From contig OX393581.1 in NCBI GenBank assembly GCA_947652605.1, positions 52,413,924-52,477,923 of the forward strand: a stretch of DNA of 64,000 nt, given 5' to 3'. The translations under genes and the position numbers were made by a program. This DNA is from Elmis aenea (Eukaryota > Arthropoda > Insecta > Coleoptera > Elmidae). Shown piece after piece: positions 33,901 to 47,843 of the stretch (the stretch's first letter is position 1; each line of letters starts with the position of its first letter). The notes below the pieces were generated by a model. That model worked only from the letters and a program-made list of their open reading frames with translations. It was not told the origin of the DNA and searched no databases.

Positions 33901-36900
33901 TGAAAACTGTTGCAGATATCTGAAATCCGTTTAGATATTATTAATTAGCATAAAATTTAGCTACTTTTTCAAATTTAAACCCAAGGTCTATCTGTTATAA
34001 CAAGAGAGTTTCCTATAGCTCCCATGTTACGGAGACTCAAACGGTAGGTCAAGACACGAACCCGACACATATAGCGACGACCTCAGATTTTTTCAGTTTG
34101 TATGAAAACGGTTTCAGGTATCTAAAATCTGTTTTCATATCGTTATTCAGCATGAAATTTAGTAACTTTTACAACCGTAAACCTTTGCTCTAGCTCTTAT
34201 AATAATCAAGATATCCCTATTGGAACTCGAATTTCAACCGTCCAGTATATTTATACTTACTGAATGTGACCACATTAAAATCGAATGGCTCATCAATTTT
34301 GACTGTATGTGTGTACAAGTCACCCACGTTAACGTGATTAATATGGTTTGATTCCACGTATGCATGGCCGTACACCGTAACATTTTCAAAATTCTGGTCG
34401 CCATAAATATTGTGATCATCGCCTGCATAGAGCCATTTTCCAAAATCGTCTTTGGAAATGCCGTTCAAGTACCCATCGAAATAAAGATTGTTCAGTTGGA
34501 CGTTGTTTAATTCCACATTTTGATCCAAAACTAGTGACTTATTGGCATACTGCAACATATTTTTAGTGATATCGACGTTTAGTCCGTTTTTGGCTATTAA
34601 ATTTTCGACGTGCAAGTTTTCAAATCGTTTGTGGCCTATTATGGTTTGCTTAAGGTTGCTAGGGTCGTGGAATATTGTATCTTCCAGCATCGCGTTGAAG
34701 TTCAGACCACTGATGGAGCCTTTGGTTGTTAAGGAATTTGACTCGATAGTGACGGCTCTTAAAGGATTGTTTATTATTGTTGTACCTTCTATGTTTTCAT
34801 GTCCTGTTATGGTGATAATATTGTCCCAAGAGTTACTACCAAAGTTAATTGCATTGCAGCTAATCCTGTAAAGCACAAAACAGAGCCGATAAATTTTCAA
34901 ACAACTGAAGTCCAATTTTTTTATGGTTATTTCGAAATAAAAGAAGCTAGGACAATACTTTTTCGTTGTTACGTGCGCTGCTATAGTCAGTTTTCAGTTG
35001 TTATTTCGAAAACAAAAGTATTATCGATATTCAAGACTGGCGACAGTAAAAAAGGGGCGAAAATTATAGAGGCATGTATCTTCTTAGTGTAGTAGAAAAA
35101 TTATATGAAAGAATTTTAGAGGGATTAAGAAAACATTTCAAGGGAAACTTGGAAGAGGCGCGATGTGGCTTTAGACCGGATAGAAGCAAGCAGGATCTAA
35201 TTTTTACGTTAAGACAGTTGTGAAAAAATAATGGAACATCCAAAGGTGCTGTACTTGTGCTTTATCGATCTGTCGAAAGCCTTCGATAGAGTGCCAAGGG
35301 AAAAGATCTGGAAGATATTGAAACAAAATAGAGTGGGAGATGGATTATTAAACGCTATCAAGAGTTTATATAAGAGTAGTAGAAATTATGTGCGAACCCA
35401 TAACTGCAGTTCCCAGGAATTTATAACAACAGTGGGAGTAAGACAAGGAGGCACATTAAGTCCACTGCTCTTTATGATTTTTATGAATAAAATAATTAAA
35501 GAATGTAAACAAAACGCAAAGCCTACTGGGTTTGGAATAAACTAAAACCAATATCCTTAACAGAACCAGCCTTTGCAGATGATGTGGTGCTATTAGTCAG
35601 CTGGAGAGATGTGCCACAATTATCTAACGATAGGCAGGAGTGGAGAAACTTAATCCAGAAATAGAAAAGCATACCTCGACACCGAAAGGTACAAGAGAAC
35701 CCGATTAAGAAGAAGTATTTCGTAGTTATGTACAAAACTCGATTTTAAAAAAAAACAATGTACATAAAACAGGAAATATTGTTTACTATGAAACAACGTT
35801 TAGCTTTGAAACTGGCTAGGATTTACAGTCAAAGTGCCTAGCTTTGCACAATATTATACAGACACTTGATTTTAACAGCAAAATCGAAGGTTTTAAAAAA
35901 CACCTTGATAAAAGAAATATTTAAAAATTCACGTAGACCTGCTACTTCGAACAGCATTTTCACAGGAAGTATGTAGTTACATTCAAACAATTTTTTTGTT
36001 ACAAAACTTGTATAGTTAAACCTTGAAACGAAAAAGCTGTAGCATATATTTAATGTAGGTCAAATACCTCTTTTCTTTCTGCTAATCATTTCAATTAGGG
36101 TTTTAAAATTGCCATGAATTATTCATGAAGTTCCATACTTAGAGTTAACAATGACACTGCACGTTATAATGTTGTAATAAACTTAAATAACTTGATTAAT
36201 ATTGCTGAACATTCTAGTTTATATTTTTGGTCATTTATATGCAGATTGAGTAGACGAAAGTATAAGAAATTTATGAATGATATCATTCAACGCATTTGTG
36301 AAAGTTCAATTAATGTATCGTTGCTAAAAAATAGTGCTTGTGTATTTTAATAGTTCTTTCTTATCATGCATATATGTAGAAGTTTTAGTTACTAAGCATT
36401 ACGTATAAGGAGTGCTTGGAATATTATTTCATGCTTTGTCCGAGTTCACGTGAATGATGTAATAGTTACCATTCTTAACTAATAACAGAGCACCACAAAT
36501 TCTAGGTGGAAATTCAAGTGTTTATTTTTATTCACCTTAATGTAACTATAAAGGGTGATAATTGTCTGTTTACATGGGTAACTCTGTTATTATAAAACTT
36601 AAAGACTTGGTTGAATTGGCAAAGTTGGGCAGGATTGCAAAAGAAGTGAAATACATATAACTTGTATTTAAAAAGCCCTAGAATTGAAATTGTTTTTCAA
36701 AATGACAAATTCATGTTCTTTCATGATTTTATATAAAAAAATTAAAATGGTTTTGCTGAAATTACATGAGTATCTTGCTTATTATTCATGATAGAGAAAT
36801 GATTAAATTACTAAAAATGTGCACTTTTTAAAAAACAAAATCAAAACCATTTACAATAACTATAAATTGTGAATTGTTCCGTTGTTTCCATGACCAACTT

Positions 36901-39900
36901 TGTATTTTTATATTCTACACAATACTTAAGCTTTTCAAATGTTTGCAAGTTCTGTATTGGCTCAAATTTAGATCACATTGGACTTCACAAAAACTCACCT
37001 ATTTGCCACCACATTTTCGAAGTGATGTTTTCCTTTAATCACCTGATCTCCATGTACTTTTAAAACGTTCAACTCCAAATCTTGAACATTGATACTGTTT
37101 GCGTTGAGAAGATTCGTTTCTCCAGTGATGTAAACATCGTTCATGAATTTTTTCTTTCCACTCACTATTTGCGAGTCGCTTTTTCCAGTTACTACAAGCG
37201 AGTTCACGTCTATATTGTTTATGTGATCGACAAAAATTTCGTTGGTCTGTAAAAGAAAAGATCGATTAATTAAAAAAAAATTTTTAGCGTTGCACTTGAT
37301 TTACGTTTAGTTGTTGAGCGAACAGCAAAGGTACGGGAATTTCTTTGTCTGCAAGTTTTATTCCCTTCTTCTCCAGTCGATTTAAGGAATGTATCCCGCT
37401 GACACTCTGTATGTCTGATGCCTGTAATAATTTTTCCACCGTCACGTTCCCAGAAATTATATAATCTCCGTGCAGAACCAATTCATCATCTATCATCGTT
37501 ACTGGGTTCATATTGTCCAAACCCTTGCTGTGGATTTTGCCTCGAAGTCGTATGGGATTGAGCAGTTCAACATTTTTAAACTCTTTGAACCCGGTAATGT
37601 GCTGGACTTCCGACAAATTGCTCAATAAAATGTCCAGCATCCCATTTTTAACTTCAACTTGGTTGAGGCGATTGATTACTGTTAAACTTTGCAGGGTTAA
37701 GTTGTTAGTGAACTGGACGTCTTGTGTTATGTGGTACTCTCCCCTATCGATAAATATCAAGTCCTCTGGTATTTTCGCGCCTGATAAATTCGTCGCGTTC
37801 AAGTTTTCCACGTGCAAAGTATCGAAAAAGTATTCACCGGATATATTCTGATCGCCAAATGTACGTAAAGCGTATCTATTTAAAGTCGGGACATCGACTC
37901 CGTTGATAAATCCAGACACGAACACTCTCTTCGCGCGCAAGTTCTGAACGTTCGTTAAAATTTCTGATCCTCTCGTGAAATTGTTTATGTCGGATGTTCG
38001 CAGCTTGTTCAAGTAATCGGTCGAGAGTTGATGAGCGATGATTTTCGTTGTGTTCAAGCTTCCTGCCATTTCTTGATCCCCGGATTTTAACAGCACGTTT
38101 CCGGTGTGGAAATTCACGTCTCCCAATTTCCCGGCAACGTGGACACCATTTTTGAACGTGACGTTTCCATTAACAATGATGTTATTCAGGTGATGGTCTT
38201 TATTTGTGTAGACCAAGTTTTGCGCGGATTTTCCATTGATAAAACCCGGCGCAATCGAATTTTCCACAATGATATTATCCACCACAAACGGACGCTTGGT
38301 TTCGAACGGCCCGTCAATCCTTATGGCGTTTTGTAAGAAGTTTGCAATGTCGATATTGTTTATGGTGTTGGCGTGCAGCGTTTCAAAGAAATTTCCGTTA
38401 TTTCGTAGTATGAGTTTGTTGACGTGCAAGTCTCCTTCGAGAATATTTTTAGGTAAAGAGTGTACAGAATTTTGTATTGCTTCTTCGATGGCTTCGAGTT
38501 CAAATCTGTTTAACTTTATTTGCGAATCCAAGATGTTTATTTTCTGTATGATGGCCGAGTCGAGGAATATTGGTACGTTTATCTGCAATGATTTAAAAAA
38601 TTATTTTAAATGAGGATGTATTAATCCTCAATACTAAGAAACAAACAAACCTGATCAAAGACACGGAAAGATTTAACACCAACAGCTAAAGATGGGACAA
38701 AATACAAGTTTGAAAAAGCAATTAATTTTAAGTACTTAGGAGTTACAATAAGTAGTAACGCAGAAGATTAAAATGAAGTTAAAGAAGGATTAGCTCAAGA
38801 TGCGTTGGAGCATTAAGACAATTGCTGAACTCAGAGAACATATCCCGAAATGCAAAAGTGAGAATATATAAATCAGTAGTCAGACCAGCAGTACTGTACG
38901 GGTGCGATCTTAAGAAGATGAACAAGAAAGAGATGGAAGCCTTGAAGGTATGAGAAAGAAAGGTGTTGAGGAGATATACAGAGGACGAAAGGTGGAAAAC
39001 ATGTGGGAATAAAGGACCAGCCAAGAACTGATGATGGGTCCATACACAATAATCACAAATTTCATAAAGATACAAAGAGTAAGCTGGCTGGGACACGTCT
39101 ATAGCTTATCGACAGAAACCAGGAGAGTGCAAACAGGTGGTGTGAAGAGAAGACGTAGAAGAGGAAGGCCCAGGACAAAGTGGATGGAAGCGGTGTAGAG
39201 ATCTGGAAAGACTGAGAATACAAGATCGGAGGCTAGAAGTAATTGGTAGAGAGAAATGGAAGAGGATTTGTGGAAAAGCCATGGGCCAACTAGACCTGGA
39301 TAACTAATTTTATTTATTATTTTAAAAGCTCTTGAAGAGATTTACATGAGTAGTATTAATCATCAATAATTTCTGAGTCTAAAAGCGTCTTGGGTCAACA
39401 AATGTTTGATTAACGTTACCCAAAAAACCTTCCAGGGTTTATGAGTTTCTACAAAATTTAAGAAAATATTGTGCTTTGCACATCCCTTAAAATTTTTCCC
39501 GTTATTGTTTTACCCCGTGTATCTTTCTACTTACACTTTGTCTTGCGTGTATATTTGAAGCATTTCCGTAAGGTAAGTCGATGTAACTCATTTGGTGGAC
39601 GTTATCAGTGTCTCTCCTAATTTTTCGAACTTCTGTCTGATCAAAATCTTGCAGTGTTTGCTTACACCACCTGTACATATCCTCGTGAAACTTGTTCAGC
39701 ATGTTTTGATTCGTAAATTTTGGTTGAAACACGTTCATCATGCTTCCATCATCATTTTCGTTTGCGATTACTGGAAAATAACGATAAAAAATTGTTCGCA
39801 AAGTTTGGGTTGTACCCACCAATGATTGGTTGGTTGTTGAAGGTGTATGTATGCATTGAATTAATGCCTTTGGAGAAGGCTTCCTTGGTGTACTGAACGG

Positions 39901-42900
39901 GTGCTTCTGTGAATCGCCACCCGTCGTATTGCAAAGATTTTATGCCCTCGAATTTGCAAGCCACTAGCAAAACGAATTCACCGTTGGGGCCCTGAAAATT
40001 CATTTTAGGCACAAAAATTTACCAAAAAAAGGTTTTTGAAACTAACAACCGGGATATTTGAAAGATTTTCATAGTTTCTGCTGATCCAGAACGTATCTAG
40101 ATTAACCAAAATATGTTTCACAAGCAAAAAAAAACATTAAAATACAATTTTTGAATACTGAAACTTTTTAAAATGTCAACACAATGGAAATTTAACACAT
40201 TACGTACAAGAAACTAAATATTAAATGTATTTTACTACTCGATAAAGCACGCAGTTAAAAAAAATCTTATTTGTTGGATACTCACTGTTACAGGAAGCCA
40301 TTCTGTTGCTCCATTTAATGTAAAACTTTGAAATGGAATAAAATAATCATCGACATATTTATAAGCGATTGATGTAGTCTCAAAATTAATTGTACCGTTT
40401 TCTGTAAAAGATTAATGTATCATTTCACATGTCATGGAGTTTTTGTGGTATATACCTGTGTTATAATTGTTGGCAATAAGTAGAAAATTTTCTTGTACAT
40501 TGTTGTGTTTGAAGTTGAAAAATTTTACGTCCGTAGCCGCCTTTGTTAATAATTTTTGATGGGATATGAATTGGTTCTTGTGCAGATCATATTTGAATAT
40601 TTCAGAAAAAATGTTGGTCTCACCTAGAATTTTATTAACATTAAGTCAGTGCTTTAGTTTGTAGCTACTGGTGAGTGGGACAAGGAAACGCCATACTTTT
40701 AATTCCAACAATAGGAAAGTTATAGGAACTGGAATTGATTTTTTTGTGACCTTGGTTTTACTTTGGAGCGGGAATGAAGCTCCAAAAAAATACTCAAACG
40801 TGAAGAGCTTTCCCCTATTATACAGGGTGTTTCTTAAATATTGCGAAAAACTTTGGGAGGTAATTCCTTATTGAAAATTAATGGGGGGCTTTTATGTAAT
40901 TATTTTCCCTTAGACGTCTCCTTTTGGAATTACGCCCCCCTAAAAAGGAGTGGTAAAATTAGGTTTTTATTGTATTTCTCAAATTTGAATATATGTAGGA
41001 CAATGATATTTGGTAGATGTTTTCTGTTATTTCATTACCAAGATCGTTTTGGAAGTTTGCAACTGCCAAAAAGTGAGAATTTACTATCACAAAAGGCACT
41101 ATTCTTCTTACGCCATGGGTTTTGATGTGGTGCATTATATCAAAGTGGTTGCCCATCCATTCATAAATGGGAGATTCTATGTCGTAAATTGTTTTTTCTG
41201 GATTACTAAATTTTTCTTGGGATATAGCCATAAATATTTTGTTTTTCTCTTCCCTATAAATATCACATTACTGTATTTAGTACTTAAGTAGGGTAATATT
41301 TTAAATAATAGAGATATGACAATCATTTACTTAAAAAAATCTAAGATAAATTCTGTAAACGTGTTTACCCATTTGTTAATTCTGAAAGCCATTAATGATT
41401 CTGTAAACATATTTAACTATGTGTGTTCTTATTTAAAAACAATTATTTATTAATAAAAAAGTCAAATCTTTAAGCTGAACATTCAAAACGTATTTACCAA
41501 ATGACAACATCGCTGGCATAATCAACATCCAAACTTTGTATCTTGGACAGATTTTCTTTCAAATCAAACTGGAAAACTCCAGTTTTTTCATGAAACTTTT
41601 CGCTGCTCTCAGTATTTTCAGCCACAGTTATGTATGTGAAATTCTGAGTCGTGTGCAATCCCAATTTTACACCATTTATTACTGGAACTTTTTGTATTAT
41701 GTTAAAAGCAGAATTCTGCAATTTAAAAAAAAATCTAATTCTGTTAGACTGGAGCTGCAATACATTCCTATCAAAGAAGGCTTGGTCAAAACTTATGTCA
41801 AGCTAAATATCAAAAAATAATTAATGTTCATGCTGTATGGTTTTGTTGACGTGAATTTAACTTCTAATAGGGTAATTTTGCTTGGTTCAAATACAATTAT
41901 TTACACAAACTGAAAAATTAATTGCAAAAATTGTTAACATTTACCCTTAAGTTACAGTTACTCTCAAGTATAATTTACCATAATTACCAATTACCCCTAA
42001 TTTGCATCTATTCCCAAATAATTCACATTTACCCCTCATTTCAATTTTTTTTCGAATAATGTAGTTACCCCTAATTTACCATTAACTCTTCAAAATTAAT
42101 ATACCTCTTATTCATTTACAGTCGCCTTTAATGTGCATTAATTACCCCAAATTTATAGTTAACCACAATTTACCCCTAATTTACACTTACGTCTTGCTAA
42201 TTGTCGACCATAATTTACAGTTGCCTCTAGCTTGAATGTATCCGTAATTGATACTTACCCCCAATTAACATAGAGTTACCCCATAATAATATAAGTTTAC
42301 CTTTAATTCGTTATTACCCCAATTTACCCATAATTTAAATTCTTAATTGGAAGTAACCCAAAATATACAGAGATCCTTAATTAATTAGCAGGATTTACCT
42401 TTAATTTACAATTAACCCTACAACACAGTTACCCCAATCAATGGGCAGTTGCCACCTGTTAATTTATATCTGATGGACAGTTACCACCAATTAATTTATA
42501 CTGCACCAATTAATTTTAGTTACCATATTACGATTTAATTACCCCTTATATACAATTACCCTAATTGCTTACATTATATCTGAAGATAACCAAATTGTTT
42601 GCTGTATTATTATGATGGCACTCGAGGGCAGCAGCATACCAGGTTTTAACATTTCCTTGATCGTGCTGAAACAGTTGGATGTCCTTCGGATATTTGGTTT
42701 TGATGCTGAATAGTGGTACAAAACCTTCGAGCATGTAAACGCCTAAAATAATTTTTTTGTTACAGTAACATGGGAGATGCCGCAGGAGAAACAGTTATAA
42801 CTACGGCCGGTTTAAAAGACAATCTACAAACGCAGCTATCGGAGCTTGAGATGTTACAGTCGATGTTCTACAATCCCGGAGAGATTCGAGTCGATGATCT

Positions 42901-45387
42901 GGGGGCACTTAAGGATATAACAGAATTTGTCGATGGCAAAACGACGGTAATCCCACCCTTCCTCGATCTCACCATCAATATACTCATAAACGAATTAAAA
43001 TTCGAGCTTTGCATAAATCTGTCCCACGATTATCCCGACACGGAACCCGACGTTTACGTCAGAAACCATAAATTAAACAGAACCCGACACGCTCAGCTAA
43101 ACAAAGATTTATCCGACCATATCGGCGGATTAGAAAGAAGCGTCCCTTGTATTTTTTCTGCAGTGTCGTGGTTGCAAGATAACAGCTCTAATTACATCGA
43201 ACTGGATCAGGCGGTTCCAGTACCGGAAATCGTTAAAGACGAAACTTTGGTCCGTTACTGGATTTATTCTCATCATATTTACAGCAAGACAAAACGGCGC
43301 GAAATTTCGGACTTGGCCGATACTTTGCAGATCACCGGGTTTTGTATGCCCGGAAAACCGGGCATAATTTGTGTCGAGGGACCCGCTAGTGATTGTGCGG
43401 AATGGTGGCAGGCAATCAAGTCGATGAACTGGAAACGAATATTTTGCAAAATAACCGAAGAGTGTAAAGAGGAAAAGGATGAGTTTTTGAAGTTCACCAC
43501 GTTCGAAGAGAAATTGTTCCAGAACACTAATGTTATGTGTACTCACATGGACATGGGAGAGTTGTACAAGTTTTTAGAGGATCATAAATGTGCGTATATT
43601 TTTAAGGATTTGTTTGGCGTAGAAGTTAAAAATTCTGCTTAGTTTAGTAATGTCCCTATGGTAATTATTACTGTATCAAAATGGTACAAAAATTTTAATA
43701 TTCAAGCTAGAATTATTTGAGCGATAAGTTTTAGATATTAATATATACAGGGTGTCCCAGAAATTATTACCACCTTGATTATCTCTTTTGTTTTTAAAAA
43801 TCTAACCTATTATTAAATGATGGTAACAACTGCAAAAGAAAAAGTTAGCACAAGACAGAAAGACTTGGAAGAAAATCAGCACAACACAACCCAACAGTCC
43901 TACACCTAGAGCAGAAGGACTCATGACTAAAGAAATAAAATAAAAACAAAGAATTGAATAGCTAAAATGCATTTAAAAAATTTAACTTTCATATACCATT
44001 GCATGCAAATTTTGCCCCATTTAATATTATAAAAGGTTTGTTGGAGTTATTTTAAAAAACAATCAAGTTGATAATGATATAAGGAACACCCTGTATATAA
44101 GTTTAATAAAATCTCTGCCAATGAAGACACGAGAGTCTTGAAACTAGTATAGAAAAGGTTCCTCTAATAAATAAGATAAGTGATTTTTTACTTGTACATA
44201 TTTAAACTATGATTAAGCATTTAAAAATTGTGAATTTTAGCATTTAATTTCATGCAAACGAATATAAAATTATTTGAGTCTTATTTATGAGCAGACAATT
44301 TCCAAAAACCTTGTGAATTTGATTTCAAAGTAAAAAATAAATTTAAATTCAGTTGATTTTTAATTGATTAATAACTCATTAATTTATGTTTATATATTAT
44401 TAGTTGTTAATATTGGATGATATGCTATTGATGGGTCAAAGGGGAAATAGGTAAAATTAAATTTAAATCCCCTTTGGCCAGAGTAGTTAATCACCTTAAA
44501 GGTTCTGTAAATTAAAATCTAAAACCTACCCAAGTTTCATAAATTGCCAAAAAATTACCAAAAAGTTCATTAATAATTTTCCATAAATTACTCGAATGTA
44601 GTTACCAAACCATTACCAATTCATACCAAAAAACTGTCTATAAATTACTAAAAATTGTGCTTAAATTGAAAAAAAGTATTCAAAATTACCCAAAAATAGC
44701 CCCAAGTTACCAAAAAATTACCGAACCTTATTTATTATAATTAAAAGGTGCTTAACTGCTCTCTGTGGTTTCAATTACCCTAAGCTGTGATATCTAAAAT
44801 GTCCATTTAAGCAATCAATTACCTTACAAATTACCCTAATATTTTATTATTTTTAACGATTTTATTATAGGTTTTAATTGCAACCACAACCAGAGAAACA
44901 ACAATTTTTAACAATAATTATGCAAACTTGATTGTTCTCTTAAATTTTAGTTACAAAAAAATGTATGGAATGTAAGAATAATCTATCTATATAATGTAAT
45001 TTTGTAATATGAATATTTTACTTACCTATATGGTCTTTAGCGAGTGTGTTCATGCTGTCGATATGCAAACTTCTCCTAGTCACTTTATGCTCAGCTAAGG
45101 TATAAGTTTTTTTTACCTGTTGCATGTAGTTATCGATTTGTGTATCAAGAAACTGTTTGGATTCTTCAAAAACCGTTTGATCTGTTTTATATTGTTAATT
45201 GATTGTAAATAGCTGTAATTTTTTGTATAGTTTTATACTTACTATTTATATAAGGAATTTCTTTAAGGTTTTTAAAGAAATTAGTTGTTAGGTCTATCAG
45301 ATGTAGTTGTAAATTGTTAGATATTATTGTGCCCATGGTATAAAAATTAAGCAATATTATTGCTGTGAGCATGTCTTTAAACTTCAT
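30946..45387 (-). CDS. Secreted EAR-repeat protein, copy B, missing exons 18-21
   Basis: Second copy of the large secreted gene. Exons 1-17 are intact with the same lengths and phases: 45387-45243, 45181-45026, 42742-42573, 41715-41498, 41253-41039, 40623-40456, 40401-40286, 39991-39820, 39770-39535, 38582-37305, 37246-36999, 34865-34261, 33302-32851, 32424-32172, 31875-31620, 31396-31216, 31156-30946. They encode 1,693 residues. Homology to copy A then stops at 30799, inside the intron after exon 17, where a repeat ending CCCTGTATA takes over. The last four exons are absent up to the gap, so no stop codon or polyadenylation signal is present. About 14 residues differ from copy A, nearly all in the central rod. 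It is either an allelic contig end or a truly truncated duplicate. Confidence 0.75.
33738..34253. repeat. Diverged repeat relic with internal duplication, copy B
   Basis: Counterpart of 9320-9835, with several substitutions and small indels. Confidence 0.45.
35008..35722 (+). mobile_element. LINE reverse-transcriptase fragment, copy B
   Basis: Same fragment in the second copy, with its own extra breaks: three bases missing near 35120 and a small deletion near 35218 that adds a frameshift. Motifs CFIDLSKAFDRVPR and GVRQGGTLSPLLF remain. Confidence 0.85.
38620..39305 (+). mobile_element. LINE relic (RT C-terminal part), copy B
   Basis: Counterpart of the fragment at 14200, without the SINE. 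It keeps the FKYLGVT, WLGHV and GRPRTKWMEA motifs in broken frames. Small indels differ from copy A, as expected for unconstrained DNA. Confidence 0.75.
40827..40965 (+). repeat. TATACAGGGTGT-ended repeat in intron 5, copy B
   Basis: Counterpart of 16672-16810 with the canonical TATACAGGGTGT terminus retained. Confidence 0.45.
41895..42566 (+). repeat. Degenerate TTACCCCTAATTTA minisatellite, copy B
   Basis: Same tract in the second copy; a few units differ by small indels (for example extra bases near 42140). Confidence 0.65.
42770..43642 (+). CDS. RWDD2: RWD domain-containing protein 2 (RWDD2-like), copy B
   Basis: Second copy, with an identical 290-residue protein. By eye one silent change is seen (Leu codon CTA at 18698 in copy A, TTA at 42854 here). 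The nested antisense position inside the large gene, the acceptor-like tract before the ATG and the 3' flank are all retained. So high an identity fits an allele or a very recent duplicate. Confidence 0.9.
   Translation: MGDAAGETVITTAGLKDNLQTQLSELEMLQSMFYNPGEIRVDDLGALKDITEFVDGKTTVIPPFLDLTINILINELKFELCINLSHDYPDTEPDVYVRNHKLNRTRHAQLNKDLSDHIGGLERSVPCIFSAVSWLQDNSSNYIELDQAVPVPEIVKDETLVRYWIYSHHIYSKTKRREISDLADTLQITGFCMPGKPGIICVEGPASDCAEWWQAIKSMNWKRIFCKITEECKEEKDEFLKFTTFEEKLFQNTNVMCTHMDMGELYKFLEDHKCAYIFKDLFGVEVKNSA
43743..44098. mobile_element. MITE-like element with TACAGGGTGT inverted ends, copy B
   Basis: Identical placement and ends in the second copy, so the insertion predates the split of the two copies. 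Confidence 0.6.
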
Positions 45388-47658
45388 GTTTTTTAATACT
45401 TCTTTTAATAATTTGCATATATTTAATCTAAACTGTATACATATACGAATACTGCAATGTAGATTTAAGCTGAATAAATCTGGCTAATTGTGTTCAAAAG
45501 ACAAATATTTATCTGACCACATGAAGATTATCAACAGAGGTATTAACCTTGAAACCATTTTTTGTACTCGTTTTTCCAATAAAGAAGATATTACAAAATC
45601 AATGCTTGTTTTAACCAAATAAATATATATATATATTATGTATTAGGGCGGTACCTATTATTTTTACATAGTTACTAGCTGTTTGTTTTCAATTTTGTTC
45701 AACCAGGAATCATTTTTAATTTCAGTTTTGTTTTTAAGTACTGAATCGATCATATTGATTTAAATTATTAACTAATGGGTGCCTTTTTTTTTGTTTAATA
45801 TACCCTCTTTTATTTGAAGACTCCATTTAACGTGTCCTTTTTTATTTAAAGTATTCTTCCATGGAGTAACCTTTTATTACATACATGGCGTCCCCCCAAA
45901 TAACATTTCCAGCACTGAACTTTTTCCAAAAGTTTAGAAGAACTGTAAAAATTAATTTAGCCGTTTTTAAAGAAACTGAAGGTACAAATGCATTTTGTAA
46001 AAAGTAACTGTGAAAAATCGTTTCCAAACTGACGTATAAAAGCAATAATTACATATAGATCAAATTTTCGCGCTTTTTTCCTCATTCCTAGACGAAATTC
46101 TGGATGTCGATTTGATTTACCACCTTTAATAAACTTTGTAATTTTTAGTTGAGTATATTGCCGTGATTTTTACTTACGCGGCGCCACCAATCGGGTTCAC
46201 TTTCAAAAAAGACTGGTGGCAAAATCAGTAACTAATTCAAGGTCGAATTGCGGTCAAACTTGTAAACAATTCTCTGAACTGAAAGGTTTGAAGGTCATTC
46301 AAGGTGACTAAAAAATAGCATACGAGGTCTCACCGAGAAATTCGGTGACGTATTTGTAATTAAAAAATGTCATACATGGTCTCGCCTAGAAATTCTGAGA
46401 CAATTATTAAACTTATTGATTTTTTTAATTTTACATAAAATATTACCACAATGCGCACCTTCAAATTAGTTCCCTTGTACAACTGCAAACATTATCAAGT
46501 ATTTGTTCAATAAAATCGAAAACATCTCAGTCTATAAAAAAATTTGTAACTCCGTTATTAGCCGTCAGAAAATTTTAATTCGGTGTTCAAAATGTAGCTA
46601 AAAGACTGGCGCAAATAAAACTGCAATCCAGGTGGGTACAACCTCTGTCAATAGAAAACTGCGAAGGGCACTTTTAATTCGAAGACAATCATTACGATCT
46701 CGCTTATTATTAGAGACAGAACTTAGCTTTAAATTCGGAAATAATAGTCAGTAGTCAGTGTCATGTTATTTTTTTGGTATTAGTTATCAAACTAAAATTA
46801 TAAAAACTTAATAAGATATGTTTTGTAATTCGTCTATTTGCAGCAGTCTGTTTTTAACGTTTAAAGGAGTCTCAAACATCAACATACGATTCAAGACAAT
46901 AAATACTATGAAGAAATTCGGATCCTGAAAACGATGTATCACAAACTCAGAGTAGTTCTTCACCCCCATCCCCCATGTAATGAAGATCAGTCTTTGACCT
47001 ATTTAACTAGAATTCCTAAAAGCATAATAAATTTATTTACGGTAGAAGATTGTAAGACGTTTGCCAGGTAATGGTAATACACTATGTAGTTGGTACATTA
47101 ACACCTTGTTAATAAAATTATATTTTAAGAAGGGTTCAACAAGCGTAGATAACACGAAAAGTGGGATTTTCTTGATTTGGTTCTTTGAAGAAAAAGTAAA
47201 AAACTAATAATAACTAGACAATCGGTGTTGTAAAGTATTTAAGATGGTTTGAATATCTGTAATATATAACAGTTTAATGATTATAAATGAAATACAAGGC
47301 TATATTACACACTGAACTTTTTTCAAAAGTTTAGAAGAACTGTAAAAACTAATTTAGCAGTTTTTAAAGAAACTAAAGGTACAAATGCATTTTGTAAAAA
47401 GTAATTGTAAAAAATCGTTTCCAAACTAACGTATAGAAGCAATAATTACATGTACACCAAATTTTCATGCTTTTTTCCTCATTTCTAGACGAAATTTTGT
47501 GTGTCGATTTGCATTTACCACCTTTAATAAACGTTGTAAGTTTTAGTTGAGTATATTGCCGTGATTTTTGCTAACGTGGCGCCACCAATCGGGTTCACTT
47601 TCAAAAACGACTGGTGGTAAAATCAGCAACTAATTCAAGGTCGAATTGCGGTCAAACT

Positions 47659-47823
47659 TGTTTTAATGTTTATTATAACTCAGGTTTATTAATACAGTAC
47701 AGGTTTATTAATACAAGTCAATAACTAACGTAACTGTGTAACACTAACAACTATCATGTACAACTATATAGGTTAGGTGTACATCGACTACTCCCTACAT
47801 CTACATCTACTACATCTACAACA
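47659..47823 (-). repeat. Gypsy 3' LTR
   Basis: 165 bp twin of the 5' LTR, directly after the purine tract 47836-47824 (minus strand). The outer flank AAACT at 47654-47658 is the target-site duplication. Confidence 0.93.
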
Positions 47824-47843
47824 TCTTCCTTCTTTTAAATTAC